Assembly (NCBI GenBank): GCA_021432605.1
Contig: MU271145.1
Span: 2,480,001 to 2,544,000 of the forward strand
DNA length: 64,000 nucleotides
Reading direction: 5' to 3'
Origin: Coniochaeta sp. PMI_546
Lineage: Eukaryota > Ascomycota > Sordariomycetes > Coniochaetales > Coniochaetaceae
Shown here piece after piece: positions 25,601 to 38,900 of the stretch. How positions within the stretch are numbered: position 1 is the first letter of the stretch; each line of letters starts with the position of its first letter. The notes under the pieces are model-generated. The model did no database searches. It was not told where the DNA came from and saw only the letters and a program-made list of their open reading frames with translations. The position numbers and the translations under genes were made by a program.

Positions 25601-25667
25601 CCCCAGCTCTCACAGTGATACCACAAGCATCCAAACAACCTAAACCGTCTTTCTCCGTTTTCGAAGC
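16654..25667. other. Gene-poor region of 9.0 kb upstream of the DUF2841 gene
   Basis: This is by far the largest gap. It runs from the DUF2841 start to the 3' end of the ABC transporter. Only short open frames are present (longest 202 codons, plus, 23704-24312), none with recognisable composition or splice-linked partners. I found no tRNA and no transposase or reverse-transcriptase motif, and it is not obviously AT-rich as RIP-mutated repeats usually are. It may be a long promoter, a long noncoding RNA locus or eroded sequence. Confidence 0.5.
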
Positions 25668-28600
25668 CTATGCCTCCCCATCAATCAACCCAGCCTGCTT
25701 GACCAGTCCGTAGAACGACCCCTTGGCCTTGATCAGCTCCTGCGGCGGGCCAAACTCCACCACCTCCCCCTTGTCGAGGACCACCACCCTGTCCGAGTCG
25801 AGGATGGTGTTGATCCTGTGCGCGACGGTGATGATGGTCCGGTTCTTGAATAGGGGGCCCCTGAGGGTGGTCTGCAGCATGGCGTCCGTCTGCACGTCGA
25901 CGGCGGCCGTCGCCTCGTCCAGCACGAGGATGTTGGACGGCGTCAGCATCGCGCGCGCCAGGGAAACGAGCTGCCGTTGGCCTTGGGATAGATTCGATCC
26001 TATGACGAGAGGGGGTTAGTGGATCTGAATGCGTTTGTGTCTTCCCCGGAATTTTTTGGAGGGTGGTGGTGATGGTGGGGGGGAAGGCGTGGGCGGTAGG
26101 TTGGCATGTGAAAGAGGCGAGATAGGGCAAAAGGGGGGGGGGAAGAGAAGGGTGGGAACATTGATTGATCGGCAAAGCCAGGAAACGTTAATCGCCGCTT
26201 GACGGAACGTCATACTGTCTGATATCTTCCATTCGACGGTGTAGCACAGGTGAAGACAGTATGTCGCAACCGGGCGAGTAAGAACCGTGTATTTGGTAAC
26301 AGGTTTGGAGTCCGCGGATGCTATTGCTGCATGCGGAGCCGATCATGCAGGCACATCTTGATGGGGCAGATGAAACAGAAAAAACTTTTCGGATCAATGA
26401 AAAGATTGGTCGTGCGAGAGGCGAGATGGCATCCATCCGAAGCAGCACGTATAGGGTCGCTCCTCTGGACTTTTTGCTCCATACTGCCTCTCAAAACCTG
26501 TTCTCTGTACGCTACAGTGCATGTCATGAAGGAGGGCCTCGCATGCAGACACCCGCACCTCTGGTCTGAGTCTGGTCTGTCTGACCTCAAGATGCTTTCG
26601 AGCCAGGTGACGGGATAGGGTAATGGCATGTGAAGAGCAGAAAGCACACGGTAATGGCAATGACGAGGAAAACATATGCACTCACCTCCCTCGTGAATCT
26701 TAGCCTCTAGGCCACCGTCCATGCTCGCGACATGGTCTTTTAGCCGGGCGTGTTCTACACAGACAAGTCAGTCATTTGCTCAGGAGGGGCGAAGCGTTGA
26801 CAGCATCCAGTGCTGTAGAGCGTTCGAGACCCAGGTGCCATCAGGCCATGTGGCGCGCTGAGGGAGGAGGGGCAGCGTTGGTGTAACATACCAAGAACAC
26901 TCCAGAGTTCGGTGTCGTCGTGTACATGTCCCGGGTCGAGGTTGTCGCGGATGGTGCCCTCGAACAGGGCTGCATCCTGAGGAATGATAGCCAGTCTCCT
27001 ACGAAGATCTAGCAGCCCTATGGTCGAAGTATTCAGGCCGTCTATACTGATGTAACCCGTATCCGGCTCGATTATCCTGAACAAGGCCAGAGTCAACGAC
27101 GATTTGCCTGCGCCTGTCCGACCAACCACGCCAATCTTCTCGTGGGACTTGATATCTAGGTTGACGTTCTTCAACACCAGATCAAGCCCCGCGCGATACC
27201 TGGCGCTGTAGTTGTGGAACTCCACCTCACCCTTGGCGGGCCAGCTCACCGGCGGCCGGTTGCGGTGGATGATCTCCGGAGCCTCACTCGGCAGCCGTGC
27301 GTATTCTAGAACACGCTCGACCGACACGATGTTGGTCTCCACCTCGACGCTCTGGCGAACGATCCAGTTGAGCGATGTCGTAATCTGCAAAGCATAAGAC
27401 ATGGCCAAGCCCACCATACCGGCGGTAAGCTTGCTGTGGTTGGCCACCGAAATGATGGAGAAGCCCGCGGCGCCCAGGATGCATATGGCGCCAATGAACT
27501 CCAGCCGCACGGCAAGCCATCTGTTTGCGCTGATGGACGGGAAAAAGGCCCGGAGGTTGGCGTCCACGCGCCACTCGTTCTCGAGCTCGAATCGGGCCTG
27601 CTGTCGGTACGCCCGAATGGTCGAGATGCCGCCGAGGGACTCTTGGAAGTGGGCGTAGATTGGACTGCGACTGACGCTGTCCAACCTCTTGAGCTCTCGT
27701 GATGTCCGGAGGTAGTACCGCTGTATGAACATATACATGAGGGTAAGGGGGATGATCAAGGCCACGAAGGCTGGTGTTGTCACGGAGATGACGACCAATG
27801 TGAAGCACGATCTGGCTGCGTTCACAAACAACATGTTGAAGGTCCGCGCGAGGACCTCATCGACCTTGTAGATGTCACTAACACGATGACCATTGGTTAG
27901 CTTCGCTGCTTTACTCCGCACTGTACTGTTACTGCAGAGTTGCTTGTTCTGTCAGGAAGGAGATGCAAAAAGGGCTGGGTTCTGACTGCGGACTGGCTGG
28001 CAACTCCCGTACTCCCGCATGTTACATGGCCACTTCGCCCGAATTCATCGCGCATTGCATTAGAGCCGTAGGACAGAGTCGATGACGCTGCAGAGAGGCG
28101 GAACCGAAGACAAGAAAAGAACGCACCTTGAGAATCTGTTCAAGATCCTGCCAGCCGGTGTTACGTCGAAGAAGGACATCGGCGACCTGAAAATGGCAGT
28201 TGCCATCCTCTCGTGCAACTTTCTCGATGCCTGCAAACGGGTCATTAGACGACATATCAAGGTTGATCGACCAGTGTGTGTGCATTCGTACCTCGATGGA
28301 ACAAAAGATCCACAATATCAACGTCTGACAGACTGTCAAAGCCGAGGATCCGATACCGAAGGCGAAATAGATGCCAATGTATTTTCCAACATCGGGATTG
28401 CTACCGACCTCCGTGTTATGATCGGACCACGTCTTGAGCCAAACATTGCCGCCTTCGCAATTATCCAATCAGCAATGTTCATCGGAAAGATGAGCACACG
28501 AAACACAGGAATGAAAAGAGGAGGCCCTCGTAGCGCTTCGCTAATGTAAGGAATCCAGCAACGGATCGCGCTCCGGAGCTGACATGCAGAGGCTTGACGA

Positions 28601-31600
28601 AGCCGGTCGAGACCACATACCTATTTGTGCTGTTTGCGCTGCCAGAAGGCAGAACAAATAGATTGCAACCGCCACGAGGTTGTTTGTTTTGGCGTACTCG
28701 GCATAAACTATGCAAGGCGTTAGCTCCAATATGTGCAGGGAATGTCTACATCCTGTGACTGCTCACCTTGCCACTTGACCTTGCCCTGCTCCGAGTGCTC
28801 CTTTAGAGTTTTGGTCCTGTTCGGATTCTCCTCGTCCTGCAGCTTGCCCCGTGGTCCGCGGAAGCTCGCTGTGCTTGCCCGCCGCAGGGTGGCCATGCTA
28901 CCAGTCCGCGGCTTGTTCCTTGCGGAGGAGCTGCCCAGTCCAGATTTGATAGGCTCCAAAGTGCTCAAGCGTTCCTCAGCTTCCTCGATCTCGTCCTTTT
29001 CTTGACTGCTCTGTGCTCCCATGATGGTAGATGACGTTTCGCCGTCACTGTCACTGCCTTCGGGGGATTCAACAGTCGATGAGGGGCCAGATTCAGTTTG
29101 AGTAGACTTGATAAGCTCCGACACCACTCCTTTCATAGCCATGAGTTGCCTATATGTTCCCTTCTCGACAATCTCGCCGTTCTGCAACATGCAGATGAAG
29201 TCAGACTGTACAAGGACAGGGATCGAGTTGGTAGCGAGGATTCGCGTCTTTGAGCTTAGCAAACCCTTTGGCCCAAGGACATTGTCGATCAGATGCCGCC
29301 CAACGTGGGAGTCCACAGCCGATAGGACGTCGTCAAGCAAGTAGATATCTGCTCTGGCGTAGACAGCACGGGCAAGGGCGAGTCGAGCCTTTTGGCCGCC
29401 GCTGAGTGAAATACCGCGCTCTCCCACCGTAGTATCATCTCCGTCGGGAAGCTGAGCAAAATCGTCCAGCAGAGCGCAGGCCTTGACAGTCTTTTCGTAA
29501 AACGTTGAATCGTACTTGTACCCGAAAATGATGTTTTCACGGACGGTTGCGTTCATGATCCATGATTGCTGAGCGACATACGCAACAGTGCCATGGACCT
29601 CGACCTGCCCCTGGATCTTCCACAGGTCTCCAAGAATGCTCTGCAGGAATGAGCTCTTGCCCGCACCGACTCGCCCGACGACACATGACAATTCTCCCTT
29701 CCGTGCCGAGAAGTTGATATCCTTCAAGGCGGGCTTGTTCTCGTGGCGGTTCCAGGAGAAGCTACCGTTCTTGATCACAACGCTCTCCTCCCCGATCTCC
29801 TCGACAGCTGGCTTCACGATGATAGCGTCTGGCTGAATCTCCTCCGCGGCCAAGAATGAAGTCAAGCGGCCTACGGCGACGCTCGCTTCGATGATGGAGG
29901 TGATGACCATGGGAAGGACAGCGAGGGGGAAAGTCAGCAAGTTGAAGAGTGTCAAGGCTGGGAACACAATGTCGGTCGATAGGGGCGTATCGTTAGTCAG
30001 AACGAAAACAGCGAAGGTAACACATGAGACCAGGAACGGAGTGGTGCTCCAAGTAAAATTGGCGACAGCCTGGCCGGCACCTATTTTGCGCAGGTTCTTC
30101 AACTCCTGGTCGTTTCGAATGTAGTTCAGCTTGTTCATGAAAGCCGCTCCCCAAGCGTAGAGCTTGATGCTCTTCATGTTGTTAATGATCTCCGCGATAA
30201 GACGGCTCCTCGCATCTTTGTTCTTCATCTGTTGTTTCTGCAGGTTCTTCATATACCGAGCAATGAAGCCGTTGATTGGGATCATAAAGATCATGACACC
30301 GATGCCAGCAAGCATAGACCAACCGACAAGCTGATAGAGCGAGAGCATGCAAAGCGTGATCTGGAAAGGGGCAGACCATAGCTGCTGCGCGAACTGCGTA
30401 AGGTCTTGAAGACGTTGGGCATCGACAGCCATGAAGTTGACGATGTCACCCGTGCTTTTGGATGCCCGGCCCTCGTTCGACAGCTTCAACGCCTTCCGGT
30501 AGATCGAGGACGTCAGCCCACCCTTGATCCGCATGCCAGTAACAAATGTGATCTGGAAATACTGATGAATCATGGTGGTCTGGAGAACAGCGGCTGCAAA
30601 CATAGCCAATGCAATAGCTGCGCCTTTGATGACGGGTTCCGGCTCCTGTCCGGGCCTGTAGGAATCAACCCAGGTGAGGAGTAGGCGGAGCAGTTGCGGC
30701 TGAGCAAAGGCCGAGAGATCGTTTCCGGCCTTGAAGAAGGCGGCAATGACATATGGTCCTCCGTATGATCGGAACAGGGCAATCCACAGATTAGGATCCT
30801 TGCGATGCTCCACTTCGAGCTGCCATGCAGTTTCAAGGGCCTTGCCGGTCGCCTTTGTCGTATCGCTCTTGGCGAGCGCCCAGAGGTCCTCCTCGGTGAG
30901 AAAATGAGAGTAACCATACTTCATCAGGGGTGTCATCCAGGAGAAGGTGAGCAGGGAGAAGACGGTTGCATATTCGACGGGACACTCCTCGTCGTCGACC
31001 AATGCCTCATAAGTGCTAGACTTTTTGGGCCACAGCCACTCGAAAAAGAACTCGACGACAGCCAAGCCAAGGCCGACATTGTAAACGACGAAATACGGAA
31101 GGTTTTTTTCGTATAGTTGTTGCGAGATCAGAGATCGAAGCTTCACGGCGAGAGCGATAAGCAGGAAGAGCCAGTAGAAGAGGACAACACCGTTGGCGTT
31201 CCGGAGGCGGGCATGTTCGAGCCATTGAATCCAGAAAATGACGCCTAGAGACAAGATGGTGCCTATCGTAGTATATACCCGGAAGTCGCCGTACCATATA
31301 TCGGGGTAGTTGATGATCTGAAGGGCAAGTTGGACACCGAAGTCTGCGACAATGAGGCCTAGAATAGTCTGACAGCACGTTAGCAACTATGATAGAGCTC
31401 TTCTTAAAAAGGACACGGTGAGACGATCAGACGACAGTCATGATCGAATCCCTGATCTCCTCGAAACATACCTGCTTCGTCCAGAAGTGCCAGTCCTTGG
31501 AGATGTCGACTGGCTTCCTCCTCTTTAGCAGGAACCACACCGCCGCCGAGCCAACCACAATGCCGAACGCGGCCACGGTAGCCACCCATATGTCAATAAA

Positions 31601-31789
31601 GCACGGCGTGAAGTCGTAACGGAAGGGACTCAATGGGCCCCAACCCTCTTCGTTACCGCATAGTGGCTGCTTGGCAACTGTTGTTGCGCTGAGATAACCG
31701 TGCCCCAGGTCATGGAGTGGTCTATATCCGGTGAAGGAACCGGATTGAAAGATGACCTGATGTAGGTCACCGTCAAAATCGTCGTCCAT
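25668..31789 (-). CDS. ycf1: YCF1-type ABC-C vacuolar transporter, 8 exons
   Basis: Exons are 31789-31472, 31368-28767, 28707-28621, 28452-28292, 28230-28127, 27877-26892, 26754-26686 and 25999-25668; phases sum to 1552 residues, close to yeast Ycf1 (1515). Most introns have CTAAC or CTAAT branch sites; intron 3 uses an AAG acceptor. The layout is MRP-type: an N-terminal TMD0 with [21 protein letters not shown], a membrane domain, NBD1 (Walker [10 protein letters not shown] about residue 670, signature [14 protein letters not shown] about 760), a second membrane domain, and NBD2 (Walker [10 protein letters not shown] about 1344, signature LSQGQRQ about 1445, Walker [13 protein letters not shown]). 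Such proteins pump glutathione conjugates and metals into the vacuole with ATP. Both sites look intact. The Ycf1 assignment over Bpt1 or Ybt1 rests on overall resemblance and is less sure than the family. Confidence 0.92.
26000..26685 (-). other. Unusually long (686 bp) intron 7 of the ABC-C transporter
   Basis: The last intron runs from a GTGAGT donor at 26685 to a CATAG acceptor at 26000 with an ACTAACCCC branch site close to the acceptor. Its neighbours in this gene are 59-249 bp. The splice joins GGA G to GA TCG, restoring [11 protein letters not shown] just before the NBD2 signature. It holds a 10-G run near 26132 and no clear coding sequence. Confidence 0.75.
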
Positions 31790-33096
31790 AACCGCTGTCT
31801 ATGATGTTCTCTGTCCAAACCAGGAGGTCATACTATCTATGGGCGGTCGCTCGTGTACGTATTGGTCGGAGGGGCGGGTGATGGGCGATGTATTCTTAGA
31901 CTCTAAGGTAGAAGCTCGAAGACGGTTGTCGGTCCTCTCGGCAGTCGGGATGGGGAGCTACTTGGGACTGTTTTGGGATGGGAGTTCGCCTGAGACCAGG
32001 AACCACACGTGCAGGTCTTGTCAAGCAAAAGAGATGCAACGCAATGGGGTTGAGGGCCTGCAGCAGAAAAGCCTGACGTCTTTGTAAGCCGAATTTCCGT
32101 CGAAACGACTGGAGCTGTTTCCGGGGAAGAAACTCGACACTAACGGCCGGCGATGAGCGCGGTCATAATGCACCTGTGTGGGCTCACGCTAGTGTAGTAA
32201 CCGCAGAGTGCCTTGGCGCAGGTGGTGGGGTTGGCTACGATAGTGATCTACTTAGAATATTCCACCACTCTTCCGCAGGATAATAAAATAATTCACGAAG
32301 AATAAAGTGGTCCTAGTAGGTAGTCACTTTCCGTCTGATCAGTGAGATAAGAATGAAAGTATGTAATATGCCCGTGCCAGAAGCCATGTATTCACTAATC
32401 TCACTACAGGGAGATCCTACAAACAGGTTCTGCGAACATACAGCTACCGTACTATGTCGTACATGCGGTGTATGCTCACGCTGTAGAGATGCTTGGAGCT
32501 ATGGCCACTCAATGTTCCTTGATAACAGGGTGTGTACATATTCTTCGTCCGGATATCGGAGCTAAGAACCCTCGTTCCATTATCGCGGGTCATTGATCTC
32601 TTGACCGACGTCAGCATCTTCAGGCACAAACCACAAGTCAATCAACCATCTCTGAAAGCTGTAATGGCATTTGACTGACAACCTTAAAGAGCCGCGATAC
32701 GATGGCGACGACTCTGCATGATTGAAGCATATGTGTGGTTGCCATAGTGTCCAGATTTTATACCAAAGGGACAACAGACGGGATTCAGGATCTCAGGGCC
32801 ATCTGCAACCTCTCAATTGACTCCTTTCCCACTGCATGCTCTGCATAGGATAAATAAATGGTAGCTTGAAAGCGATCGACCTAAAGTAAGGTACTTCTAT
32901 CTAGGCATAATTCCGAACATAATTCCGTGTACGGCTTACCCAATTTGACTCTACTGTGAGTACGCGTGTACGTGTACGGGGGCCAAGTACGGCAGAAACG
33001 GCTTGTGTTACACAGAATTACCCCACACATAAGGCTTCCCAATCACCACCAATGACGTCCACGTCTGGCAGCTGAACCGCTACAAACTCCACGATA
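31790..33096. other. Divergent intergenic region
   Basis: A 1.3 kb promoter region shared by the ABC transporter (leftward) and the YjbQ-family gene (rightward). The part around 32250-32330 is AT-rich. No gene, RNA or repeat unit was recognised. Confidence 0.55.
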
Positions 33097-33786
33097 ATGC
33101 CAAGAACAACTCCAGCAGCTTCCTCAGCAGCAACCATCGGCCTCCTCTGCATTCTCTTCGTTGCCTTCTTTCCCGGCTTATTCCACTACATCTGGACAGT
33201 CCCGCTCAGCATCTTCTTCACACTCCAGCCCTCTCACGCACCTCAAGCTACCAGCCACACCGTCGCCACTTCGACCACCATGTGGGTCCAGCGCCAGTTC
33301 TCCCTCCCGCCCAAGTCGAGGGGCACATACCTCATCACAGACCACGTCCTCAAGGAGCTGCCCGAGATCCGCAACTTCAAGGTCGGCCTGCTCAACCTCT
33401 TCATCCAGCACACGAGCTGCGCCCTAAGCATGAACGAGAACTGGGACGAGGACGTGCGGACGGACATGAGCGATGCGCTGGACAGGATAGCGCCCGACTT
33501 TGGCCCAAAGGGCGAGGCTCTGTACCGCCATGATGCCGAGGGGAGTGACGATATGCCGGCGCATATCAAGAGTTCGTTGATGGGTGTGAGCGTTACGGTT
33601 CCGATTAAGGACGGGAAGCTGGTAGGTCCCCTTGCTCTTGCATTGTGTCGCACTGCATCAGGTAGCTAACGCCTTCAACAGGCGACTGGCACATGGCAAG
33701 GCATATGGTATCTTGAATTCCGGACATCCAAGCATGCGCGACGGGTCATGGCCACGATCCAAGGCGAGGAGAAGAAGGCGGCGTAA
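33097..33786 (+). CDS. YjbQ/UPF0047 family protein with N-terminal membrane segment
   Basis: Exons 33097-33621 and 33682-33786 (60 bp intron, GCTAACG branch, CAACAG acceptor, phase 0) encode 209 residues. The YjbQ domain begins near residue 62 (MWVQRQFSLPPKSRGTYLIT). Its conserved residues are present: NLFIQHTSCALSMNEN, the HDAEGSDDMPAHIKSSLMG block and, from exon 2, GTWQGIWYLEFR. Bacterial members have been assigned low thiamine-phosphate synthase activity; the true role is unsettled. Odd here is a hydrophobic stretch at residues 12-43 (IGLLCILFVAFFPGLFHYIW), which could anchor or target the protein. A second in-frame ATG at 33280 (CCACCATGTGG) would give the ordinary soluble 148-residue form, so two isoforms are possible. 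I list the longer frame. Confidence 0.85.
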
Positions 33787-34131
33787 ACGATGCAGGGAGA
33801 TTTATGCACTCTGAAAAATGCGCTTTATCGGTGTTCTTATCTCTACAAACCGCGAGCTAACTGTTACGCCTCATAACTCCATTGCCAAAGTCCCAACCCG
33901 TAACTCCTGCACCACCAGCCATGGTTCCATGCCACGACCGACTCGATTAGCCAGTAATGCTTCCCAAGCTTCCAGGGCCTGTCGTTGTCGTATTGCCGAG
34001 TAGCTATTTCCTCACGCTGAGCACACCCTGATCTAAGTGGTTGCAGTCATCGTGACCGAAAGTCAAGGGGATTTCCCAGTGGAGCAAATCTCTGTCCAAC
34101 TTTTCCTCCCTCTCGAGAGGCATTTGTCTCT

Positions 34132-34993
<862 letters not shown>

Positions 34994-35994
34994 TGTGGTG
35001 GTAGGTGATGAGGGCGGATGGGAGCTAGAGCTTGCGAAAATGCACTAAGCACAAGGTTACGTAGGTGCCCTGCCGTTTGTGTTGCTGTTGAGTCGCTTCT
35101 GTCCGTTCTTTGCTGGGGATTGTATAATGTTCTGGAGCTGCACTGAGGTCGCAAGTTTGAGGTTGAGCTCGGGCAAAGGAGAGGGTTCGGCAGTATTCGT
35201 AACTGCCAGATATGGAAGGCGGTGAGGACTTAGACCTGTTCTGGATGTTCCTTCCTTCCACCCTCAACATATCAACAAAGTTGGTATCTCTCGTTTCTTT
35301 CTTCTTCATCTCCAAGGTCGTAAGCGAAGTAAGCGAAGTCGTTTCGTGGGAAGGAGCGGTTACGTACCAATCTCTCCATTGCGCAGTACTCATATTCAAA
35401 AGACGCCATGGTCTCCTACCTGCGCTTCAACCTTCAACTGTCCGCTCCCAACCTCGCCACATACTACAACCCTTCTCTCATATCCTTGACCACTTGCTGA
35501 ACTTTCTTTGACTTCCGTTCTCTTCTGCAATTTGCTACGGCTTCTAGGGTCTCGTGGCTTCGGCGCTCAGAGGCATTTGCATATAACTCTGTCTCTCTGT
35601 CATCCAGCCCATTTTCCAAATCGACTTCTTCCTTGTGTCAACTTTCTAGGAACTATCTAAGGCTCTGGCTGACAGCTACTTTCACGTAATCGACTTTCAG
35701 GAAAGGGTTTCGGTCTCTCTGAACGTCGCTCGCTTCTTTGAGTCAAGTGTCCCGACAACAGGTCATCATGGTCTTGACTTAACAAATTTCTTCTAAGACG
35801 TTTCTTCTCATTGCTGAGGCCCAGGGATTGTGCGATTCCAGCGAATCGTCGTCCTTCATCACACTCACAAGACAGTGGTTCTCTCAAGCTCTCAAATTTA
35901 CCATATTACATCTTTTCTCAAAGCACGTCGTCTACCTACGCAATTCAAGTCATAAGCTCTCCATCGTCAGAAGGTTTTGGCGGATAGACAGACC
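34994..35994. other. Divergent promoter between CFIm25 and the GTPase gene
   Basis: About 1 kb of pyrimidine-rich sequence (plus strand from about 35400), typical of fungal 5' leaders. A small open frame with an excellent start context lies within it on the minus strand at 35272-35409 and is listed separately. Confidence 0.55.
35272..35409 (-). CDS. Candidate 45-codon small ORF upstream of CFIm25
   Basis: A 45-codon frame starts at an ATG in near-ideal context (GAGACCATGGCG) and ends with TGA at 35272-35274. Its product, MASFEYEYCAMERLVRNRSF followed by PRNDFAYFAYDLGDEEERNE, has protein-like composition. It begins about 415 bp upstream of the CFIm25 start on the same strand, so it could be an upstream ORF in that mRNA leader or an independent microprotein. 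A possible GTACGT donor lies inside it, so it might also be a first exon. Nothing shows that it is translated. Confidence 0.3.
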   Translation of the reverse strand: MASFEYEYCAMERLVRNRSFPRNDFAYFAYDLGDEEERNERYQLC

Positions 35995-38900
35995 ATGTCT
36001 AGCCCAACAGAGGAGGCTGCGAGGCCATCACAGTCGGCACTATGCCAGGATCTCCCTCCACCTGCCACAGTTACTCCGAAGACGGAAATGGGCAACGAAG
36101 AGTTGTACAGCATCCCTCCCATGTCTCCCATGGCTGAGAAAATGGACAACCACGCCACGAGCACTGCCAACGAAGACATAAACAACGTGAAGAATGAGAA
36201 CATCAACGACAACACCAATGGAAGGGCAGATGGACACACGAATGAGGGATCCCCAAACCCCCGGGTTGAGACGTTCACTAATTTGGAGAGAATCCGGTTG
36301 CCCGGCGTGGCGACAGAAACAGTTGGTGAAGGCGTCAAGATTGGACTGAAGACATTGGACAGCCTCCATACACTTCTTAACATTGAAGCCAAAGATGGCA
36401 ACGAAGCTGCACGTTGGTTGGGCAGATTCGCTACGATCAAGCAGAAACTGAAGGAAACTCGGACTGTCGTTGGGATTCTGGGAAATACGGGCGCCGGTAA
36501 GAGCACTCTGATCAATGCCCTTCTCGATGAAGAGAGCCTCATACCAACGAACTGCATGCGTGCTTGTACTGCCGTGCCGACTGAGATCTGCTATAACCAC
36601 GACGACAATCTCGAGCATCGCTACCGTGGCCAGGCCGAGTTCATCACCGAGGAAGACTGGCAGAAAGAGGTCAGCTTGTTACTCTCCGAGCTGATTGACC
36701 CTACCAAGAAGCTGTCTAAAGACTATCTGCAACCCGACACCGGCGCAGGCGTGGCATACGCGAAGATCAAGGCGGTCTATCCCAAGCTTAGCAACGAGAA
36801 GCTGGCAAAGAGCAGCGTCAAGGATCTCATGGACGATCCTGCCGTGAAAGATGTCTTAGGCTCAGTTAAATCGCACCAGAGGTCGAAAGCAGATGACCTC
36901 AAGACTGATCTTCAGATCTACGTCGACAGCCTTGAGAAGCATGGTCACGCCGCCCAGCCCAGGACTACCATGGCCTACTGGCCTCTAGTCAAGGTGGTGC
37001 GGATCTACCTCAAATCCAAGGTGCTGTCTACTGGCACGGTTCTGGTTGATCTCCCTGGAGTTCAGGACTCGAATGCTGCCCGTTCTGCTGTGGCCGAGCG
37101 GTTCAGGGCAGAGTGCTCGTCCATATGGATCGTGTCGCCAATCAACCGTGCTGTGGACGACAAGGCGGCCAAGCACCTCCTAGGGACATCTTTCAAACTA
37201 CAGCTGACCATGGACGGTAATTACTCGAATGTCACCTTCGTTTGCTCGAAGACGGACGAGATATCCATCAAGGAAGTTGCAGAGAAACTTGATGTGGACG
37301 GCGCTATCCGATCCATCTGGACAAAGGAAGAGGAATGCGGTCGCGATGTGTCAAAGTTGAAGCGTGAGATACAAATGCTGATGGAAGAGAGGGACGAACT
37401 CGACGAGATGAGGGATGAGCTCGAAGCTCAGAGGTCCAAGAAACGTAAACACGGCGAGCTCCATGATAGCGTCGATGGTCCAGATCAACGACTCGTGTCG
37501 CAGGACGTCGCTCCTTCAGCTACAATGGATGCTGGGGATGGAGGCCTAGAAGAAGAGACTGCGCACGTCGTGAAGGAGTCTGTGAGGATCCGCAAGCGGC
37601 TCAAGGAGTTGAAGGCACAGGTGTCGTCGCTTCAGGCAGAATGCACCCAGCTCAACATCGAAGCAACTGCGCGATGTATCGAATTGCGAAATGACTACAG
37701 CAAGGAGGCCATCCGTTCCGACTTTGCAGAGGGGGTCAGGGAAACTGTGGAGGATGCCGAGACTCAGCATGCGGGCGAGGCTCGACCTGCCGCCGAGCCG
37801 GACTATGCTCAGATCGCCGAGAGCCTGCCAGTATTCTGTATCAGCAGCCGCGGGTATCAGTCCCTCATGGGGAGGTCTCTCAAGGATGGTACTATTGGCG
37901 GATATCGGTGCCTAAAGGACACGCAGATCCCGCAATTGCAGGAACATGCCATGCGACTAGGTGACCTGGAGCTTGCCACAACGAACAAATCATTTCTGGC
38001 AGACCTGGCCGGGCTTATGCGATCTTTGCTGCTCTGGGCTTCTTGCAGTCGCTCTAGTGGCTGTTGTAACACAGAGACGCTGTCAGAGGACGAGATCTCC
38101 AAGCTGAGCCGCTTGAACACACTCATCACCACACTCCAGATGGAACTAGACAACTGGATCAAGCTTGCCATTACTGGAATCAGGACAAGGGTGAAGGATG
38201 AACTCCTCGAACCAATTTCGCCTATGTGTGTAAACGCGTCAGTGAACCTACCTGGTGTCGCTCTTGGATGGCCCAAGAACGGGAACGCCATTGGGGGCCC
38301 TCTGCGGTGGCCTACCTACCGCTCCATCATCCTTAACGGGTAGGCTACATGGTACAATGGTCATCATCAGTCACTTCACTGACGAATTCATAGGGGCCAG
38401 GGTGTCACGAGCAAGTCGCGGGGCATGAATTTCAATGATGGTAACTATATACTTTCGAGCGTGCACTAGCTGTGGAAATCTTACTAATTTCTCTCAAGAT
38501 CTGTTTGTTCCTCTCAAAAAGCGGATGGCATTGCACTGGGCCTCAGCCTTCAGCAGCATTTTCAACGATGGCATGACCGTCTATACATCGGGCGCGATAA
38601 AGGCACTCGGGAATTTCCATAAGCAGGTAATAGACTGCCAAGGGCTAGAATACTCCATTTCAGGGCAACTAGGATTGCTAAATGACCAGCTCTACGCCCG
38701 CATGCAATCTATTCAACAAGCTGAGGCGAAATTCAAGATTTTGGTCAAGCACAAGCAGCGGGGAGGTAGCCGCTGGTTTGTTGCGGCAATTGCGGGATAC
38801 ATGAAGGAAATCTATGAGCATTGCTCAACACTGTACGGTGTGTCTACTCGCTTCTATTACGCTTTCAAGCTCTGATCCTTTCATCTTCTTCTCGGCATCG

